The position numbers and the translations under genes are program-made. Under the pieces are notes generated by a model, which did no database searches, had not been told where the DNA came from, and saw nothing but the letters and a program-made list of their open reading frames with translations. Shown here piece by piece: positions 58,333 to 64,000 of a stretch of DNA of 64,000 nt (positions are counted from its first letter, which is position 1; every line of letters starts with the position of its first letter). This stretch comes from Chrysaora quinquecirrha (Eukaryota; Cnidaria; Scyphozoa; Semaeostomeae; Pelagiidae), in contig JACTAT010000148.1 in the NCBI GenBank assembly GCA_014526335.1, positions 62,001 through 126,000 of the forward strand, read 5' to 3'.

Positions 58333-59127
58333 GTCATTAATATAATGCTAAAATGTTTGGTCAACAAGACATTCTCTAAGAACAAGTAAATCCTTAATTG
58401 CTTGACTCCTAAGCCGACTCTTGTTGAATTTCCTGGTTTCCAGACTTGTGATAGAATTTTTGCTCCAGGTTTAGAAGTGTTATCGAAACTACTCTTTGTG
58501 AAATTGTAAAAAGAAATGTTTAAGTCCTAAAATTCACTTAACCTCTTCAATAATTTCTCTCTGAAATCCTTCCTCTCTTTCTTTGCCAGAATCCAGTCTC
58601 TGAATGTATCAAAATTGTTTCTGTGTGTAATCAATGCATAGCTGTACACTTTCGATCACAAACATCGAAATCATTTAAATTTTCTGAGAAACTGGTCTTT
58701 TGAAAATGCAATGATGTCATTGTGTTTCATTGCCAAAAAAATTGGGACGGTTTAGCGTTGAGCAATGGTTCTAATAGAACACTCTTAACGTAGCTATGAA
58801 TAAAAGCGAGAGAATGCAGTCAAATCTAAAATGCTAATTTTAAAGTGTTCTAATTCTTTTTTTTATATATCAATTAAAGAGAATACCACATGGAAATACA
58901 ACTGCTGTGCTTATCATGACGGGAATAGATACTTGGTTATCAAAGTTCCCACCACGGCAAGCACTTGCATTCTGAATGTTATACTCATTAAGAGAAAAGT
59001 TTACAACCAGAGCAAAAGAAGCATACAGTACAATATAACGTATAATAATGGGTAGGGGAAGGGAGGGGATGCTGCTCTATTTCCTTCTTAGACACACCTC
59101 AGTAGAGTCTCTTCGTTGCCTTAATAT
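58333..59127. other. Intergenic, no gene recognised
   Basis: AT-rich. The open frame 58831-59055 has no known motif and no supporting context. Confidence 0.35.
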
Positions 59128-59351
59128 TGTTAGAATATATCACGAAAGAAACCACACAAGGTTACAGAACAACTAAGAAAATCATAGAAAAACATTAACG
59201 GTTAGGCCAAAAAAAATTACAGAATAGATACGTGCAAGTCATGGGATCTAGTTATTTAAAGAACATAACAATAGTCAGCTGTCAGCAATGATTTGATAGA
59301 TAGCAGAGATCACAATAATAAGAATAATAATAATAAATTGAGTTCTTTTCA
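59128..59351 (-). repeat. Probable 3' LTR of the Ty1/copia fragment
   Basis: On the minus strand the unit starts TGAAAAGAACTC and ends ATATTCTAACA (TG...CA borders). It is preceded by a purine-rich caagtgggag that can serve as polypurine tract. It follows the copia pol end within about 25 bp. No second LTR is in the window. Confidence 0.55.
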
Positions 59352-59950
59352 CTCCCACTTGATCTATGCTATATTTAATCTATGAATCCCAAGTTTGTCT
59401 CTAAACTTCTCAAAAGCTGGCTTTGGTAAACCTTTTGTCATCACATCTGCTAACATCTCTTCAGTACAGCACTAATTTATGCACAGAGCTTTTGTTGTGA
59501 CTTGTTCACGAACGAAATGATAGGATACATCAATATGTTTCGTTCTATTGTGATGTTTTGGATTCTTTGACAATTCGATTGCACTCTGGTTGTCTTCGAA
59601 TAGAACTGTGGGTTCTTCCAATTTGATTCCAAGATCTCTGATTAGCCTTCTTAGCCAAATTGCTTCTTGACTAGCTATGCTAAGTGCAACGTACTCGGCT
59701 TCAGTTGAGGATTTGGCTACAGTTGCTTGTCGTTTGCTTTGCCAACTAATAGAATTTCCATAAATCTGGAATGCGTAACCAGAGGTTGATCTGCGGGTGT
59801 TTGGATCTCCAGCCCAGTCGGCATCTGAATATCCTTCAAGTATAGGACTTCCTTCATGACATGAATACAACAATCCATAATCAACTGTCCCTTTTAAATA
59901 TCTCATAATACGCTTAATGCCCTCCCAGTACATCGAGGAAGGCGTAAGAT
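59352..59950 (-). pseudogene. Ty1/copia pol 3' end (RNase H)
   Basis: The minus-strand frame contains IKRIMRYLKGTVDYGL, GYSDADWAGDPNTRRSTSGY, AVAKSSTEAEYVALS and the ENQSAIELSKNPKHHNRTKH region, the classic copia RNase H signature with D, E and D catalytic positions. An in-frame TAG at 59472-59474 precedes the usual tail (EEMLADVMTKGLPKPAFEKF), so the protein is truncated. At the other end similarity starts abruptly near 59950 after MYWEG; RT and integrase are absent. The sequence beyond belongs to the envelope-like region of the adjacent gypsy element. Confidence 0.9.
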
Positions 59951-59959
59951 GATGACAGA

Positions 59960-61195
59960 GGTAAATAAATAGGAAAGTGAGTATAACATTGATTATGTAA
60001 GGTCCTATTCCAAAGAATTTGATAATGATAGACGGCGGTACATTGACTGAGGAGAAGGCCATCACCCTCGACATCGACACGGTATCCGGAGTCAGGCAAA
60101 AGCCATTGAGCACTGGAGGCCGGGAAATGTCTCAACATCCATCTTTTTACAGAGTCTAGTTCAGCTTCCTGGCGACACAGCTGATCCCATGAGAGCATCA
60201 TGTGGTCTCGCTGCATCTCCAGGAAAGCAGCAATGTGCGCCTGTACAACACCTGTAGCGATAGACGGTTTTGCCTTAGCAATAAAATTGGCGGCTTGGGT
60301 GCGAAATTGGTTATAGGGTGAGTGGGGGGCAGGGTGTAGAGTACAAAGGAAGCCATTGTCAAGTTGAATTTCTTGACCATCTTGTGTAGAAGATTGGATG
60401 GCACCACCAATGCCAAGTTGCGGTATTAAGATAAAATCGTCGAGTTTGTGGAGCGTATAATTGCCTAAGGCTAAAAACTTACTAGGATCATGAGATACCT
60501 TAGACCAAACAATAGCATTTCAGAAGGAATACAAGATGGCATTTCAGAAGGAATACAAGAGAATTTCTGATAAACGCAAGTAGTCTTTGTGATATCCTGA
60601 TGAATGAAAGAGTCATCGCCGACTAAAAGACCAGAGTATTCTGTAATACTGAAGTGAGAAAAACGCTCAGTATCAGATTGAAGCCAACGACATACATAAT
60701 GATCAGCTGATGTACTTGTCCAACGATTGGAAGAGACTTTGCGCATAGGACCAAAAGGAGAAATACCATGTTCGATAGCGCGTTTGCACGCGGCAGGGGA
60801 GACAGGAAGAGGTTTGGTATCACGATGTCGGGTTTTAGAACCAAAGAAACTTTCTTTACAGAATAAAGCAGCTTCGTATGCAGAACATAGTTTAAGTGCA
60901 ATAGATGTATGACGAATGAACGGACGAGATACAATTGCGTGAAAATGGGAAAGAGGGGTGACGGAAGTTTGCATATTATGAGTACATGTAGAACGTTGGT
61001 TTAAATGAAATAAACCCACTTCTTTTACTTTGGTGCAGTCATAAATTGGACCCAAAAGTGGTTGAAATAGGAAGATCGGTGTAAGGAGTAGCAAAAGGAT
61101 GACTTTAAAAAGTTGGTGTACAGGCAAGGAAGATTGAGAGGGAGGAGAACGAGTAGCACGAATAGCAGAAACAGTCGGCCGTGTTTGACGCTGAC
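59960..61195 (-). pseudogene. Envelope-glycoprotein-like region downstream of gypsy pol
   Basis: After the chromodomain the same minus-strand frame continues into a hydrophobic segment (about 61105-61040, VILLLLLTPIFLF...) directly followed by a Cys-rich, ectodomain-like stretch of about 180 codons. It stops at 60471. Another frame (about 60460-59960) continues with coherent, Cys-containing and amphipathic sequence (LIPQLGIGGAIQ, HMMLSWDQLCRQEAELDSV) up to the copia junction. Signal-like segment, many Cys and position 3' of pol together suggest an env-like glycoprotein. It is broken by a frameshift near 60470, carries a small tandem duplication near 60520-60560, and is cut at about 59950. Family assignment is tentative; a non-envelope transmembrane protein is possible. 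Confidence 0.55.
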
Positions 61196-64000
61196 GCTGT
61201 TGAAAATGGACAATAAGGAGAGGATCAAGGATATTGTCCTCTGGTTCCCAAGTGTTGCAGGAAGAGGGGTAACCAGCCCATTTGACTAAGTACTGAGTAC
61301 AACCATTGCGTCGTCTGGAAGCAATAATACGTTCGGCAGAGAATACATCCTCTGGCAACTCAGGTGGATCTGTGGAAGTGTCGTGATCTGCGGTGTGCAC
61401 GGCTGGTGAGGGAGGAGGCGTGGGGGTCGGTGGCAAAGTGTCAGTAAAGCTATCAGCAGGCAAATCGTCGAGAGAAAGGTCAGTTTCAGAGTCAATATGA
61501 AGTGGCGTATCAACAGGACGATCTGAACGATCGAAATAAAGTTTCAGGCGGTTTGCATGAACTTTGGTAGTAACACGACGATTGTCGCATGTGGCTAACT
61601 GATAATTGACAGGAGAAAGTTGCTTAATTATGTGAAAAGGACCGTGCCAACGGTGTAATAATTTTTTTGTTAATCCTTTAGGAACAGCTGGAGAGAAAAC
61701 CCAAACGCGATCACCCTCCAGAAAATTTGGATCAGATGCACGTTGATCGTAGTAATTCTTCATGGCAGACTGAGCCTTAGCAATATTTGCTTGTGCGATG
61801 GTCTGGGCCTCAGTGAGGTTCCGAACCACCCGAGCACGATGCTCCAAAATAGAGGTACTAAGACCTTGTGGTGGCAGCAAAGTTATATCAACAGGTAAAC
61901 GAGGCTCGCGGCCATATAAAAGATAGAAAGGGCTGTCCCCAATGGCAGGGTGCGGTGATACCCTATAGGCGAAGAGCACGACAGGAATATATAAATCCCA
62001 ATCTTTTTGATTAGTGCTGGTGTACATTGACAAGGACTGTGCAAGAGTACCGTTAAATCGTTCCACGAGACCGTCAGTCTGCGGATGGTACGCGGTTGTA
62101 TTAACTTTGTGAGTGCTGATGAGTTTACAAATCTCAGCAATAAGCTTAGATAAGAAATTGGTACCCCGGTCAGACAACAAGGTGCGTGGAGCACCATGAC
62201 GTGACAAAATGTGATCTACGAGAATCGCAGCAATCGTCGGGGCCTCGATATTATAGACCGCAAAAGCCTCTGGCCACTTTGTTAAATAATCCGTAATGAC
62301 CACAATATATTTATTATTGGAATATGTGGTAGGGAAGGAGCCCAAACAGTCAATGCCAATGCGATCGAACGGACCGTCCACAGGGATAGGCAAGAGAGGT
62401 GCACGACATAGGTTTTTAGGCGATTTTTTTGAAGCGCAGTCGATGCAACTGCGAATCCAGTGAGTGACGTCGCCATACATTTTCGGCCAGAAATAGTTTT
62501 GGCGCAGTTTGTCATAAGTTTTAGAAATTCCGAAATGACCACCAGTAGTTTCATCATGCATGGAATAGAGAAGAGCTTCACGCAGAGAATTAGGCACAAC
62601 TAGCTGAGTACGCCAATCGTTGTTTATACGAGTGGTAGGTTTAAATAGATGGTACAAAAGACCGTCGTCACCAATGATATAGTGATCAGCGGTGAGTAAC
62701 ACACGACGAGCGTCAGACGCGTCGACAGGAAGTTGGCCTGTTTCAAGATAATCAAGAAAAATAGAGGTGAAAGGATCAAGACGTTGTAAATGCAAAATAT
62801 GATCTCGAGATGGTAAGGCGAAAGCAGAAACAGTAGGTGTGGTTGAAGGATATGGGTATCTGGAAAGAGAATCAGCATTACTATGAGAGATACCTGGACG
62901 ATGAATAATTTCAAAGTCATACTGCTGGAGGGAGAGTGCCCAACGAGCTAGGCGACCAGTGGAATCCTTAACGTTCATGAGCCACTTTAAAAAATGATAA
63001 TCGGTAATGACAAAGAATTTTCGTCCTTGGAGATATGTGCGAAATTTGGTAATACCATCTACTACCGCTAATGCCTCACGCTCTGTTACAGAATACTTTT
63101 TCTCTAAAGACGTTAATTTGCGCCAACCGTACGCGATAGCGACGGGTTTCCCTTCAATGCGCTGTTCGAGTACAGTACCCAACGCATCATTACTAGCATC
63201 AACACAGAGGTAAAACGTTTCTTCGAAATTAGGAAAAGCAAGTATCGGAGCGGCGATAAGTAATTGTTTAAGTTGTTCAAAAGCAGTTTGGCATTGATCG
63301 GACCAACGAAATTTGGTGTTTATTGCTGTGAGATCGTTTAATGGGGCAGCAATATGTGAAAAATCCTTAATAAATCTACGATAATAATTTGCAAGGCCCA
63401 GAAAGCTACGAACCTCCTTCACACTTGTTGGAGTTGGAAAATCTTTAACCAATGCAATTTTAGATGGATCTGGAGAAATACCACCAGGAGTAATGAGGTG
63501 TCCCAAAAAAGGAACTTGTTGAAGTCCAAACTGACATTTAGATGGTTTAAGTTTGATGTTGGCATCACGCAGGCGATCGAAAACTGCCGCTAAATGAGGC
63601 AGGAGTTCCAAGTAAGACCTCGAAGGGCCATATCCATTAAACGTTGGAAAGTGCTCGGAGCGTTACACAAACCAAAGGGCATGACCATAAATTCGTACAA
63701 GCCATTGAAGGTAGTGAATGCAGTTTTCTCACGAGAGGCTTCATCCATTTCACATTGCCAGTATCCACTCATTAAATCTAACGTTGAAAAATAGTGTGTG
63801 CCATGTAAACGATCAAGAATATCATCGATACGCGGTAACGGATAACTATCGCGTTTTGTAACACTATTAAGTTTACGATAATCAATACAAAAGCGACTAC
63901 TGCCATCTTTCTTTTTAACTAAGACAATAGGACTAGCCCAAGCGCTTTGCGAAGGCTGAATAATACCGTTTGATAACATTTCAGTGACGTGGCGATCGAT
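61196..64000 (-). pseudogene. Ty3/gypsy chromodomain retrotransposon pol, defective
   Basis: The minus-strand polyprotein enters at the right window edge. RT fingers/palm lie at 63979-63590 (VLVKKKDGSSRFCIDYRKLN, FSTLDLMSGYWQCEMDE, MPFGLCNAPSTFQRLM). After a break the frame 63611-60471 continues with KLKPSKCQFG, RNase H (LCVDASNDALG, SVTEREALAVV) and the H2C2 zinc module (HFGISKTYDKLRQNYFWPKM). Next is the integrase core, with D near 62365, LLSDRGTNF and DGLVERFNG. A GPY/F-type end (RWHGPFHIIK) and a chromodomain (about 61365-61200, QYLVKWAGYPSSCNTWEPED) follow. The YxDD catalytic box of RT is missing at the break near 63600, so the element is dead as read. Gag, protease and 5' LTR lie beyond the window. 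Confidence 0.93.

Overview
This is a eukaryotic, AT-rich, intron-rich nuclear window that looks like an anthozoan cnidarian, probably a stony coral. The organism call is inference. It rests on split genes with GT-AG introns and animal-type proteins (ORC5, a BLTP3/UHRF1BP1-like lipid-transfer protein, a mitochondrial-clan cytochrome P450). It also rests on a dense load of MITEs, tRNA-derived SINEs, a PIN-like/CXC transposon protein that I recall as abundant in cnidarians, and BEL/Pao, Ty1/copia and Ty3/gypsy fragments.

Layout. 1-440 (-): start of a THAP zinc-finger protein cut by the window edge. 1005-9027 (+): a complete five-exon ORC5 of 434 aa, whose introns hold nested MITEs, a tandem repeat and a broken BEL/Pao element. 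12207-31156 (+): a BLTP3-family gene with eight recognisable coding exons, the last one 3 kb. One conserved exon cannot be found and the reading phase proves a gap. Its 7 kb intron carries a DNA transposon with PIN-like and CXC domains and a 74-bp-stem hairpin. 34307-46404 (+): a complete nine-exon mitochondrial-type P450 of 524 aa. 46650-48224: a CAAG array and a MITE. 48303-51198: a 2.9 kb composite element with 46-bp terminal inverted repeats, an 8-bp target duplication and two head-to-head CXC-domain remnants. 51847-56799: weak but protein-like exons of an unrecognised gene. 55375-56276: simple repeats. 57564-58332: a TIR element. 59128-64000 (-): a truncated Ty1/copia 3' end joined to a chromodomain Ty3/gypsy polyprotein that runs in frame into an envelope-like, cysteine-rich region.

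The three host genes are all on the plus strand but have unrelated roles (replication origin binding, inter-organelle lipid transfer, mitochondrial steroid/sterol-type oxidation), so no functional cluster is implied. Much of the interest lies in the mobile DNA. Several MITE families recur: TIRs starting TACACGCTTTTTT, CTCTAAGGTGCC and CAGGGC (8-bp duplications). A SINE family with a shared body recurs, and the PIN-like/CXC protein occurs in two very different element architectures. Coordinates of repeat ends are read by eye and may be off by a few bases; no alignment or database search was run.
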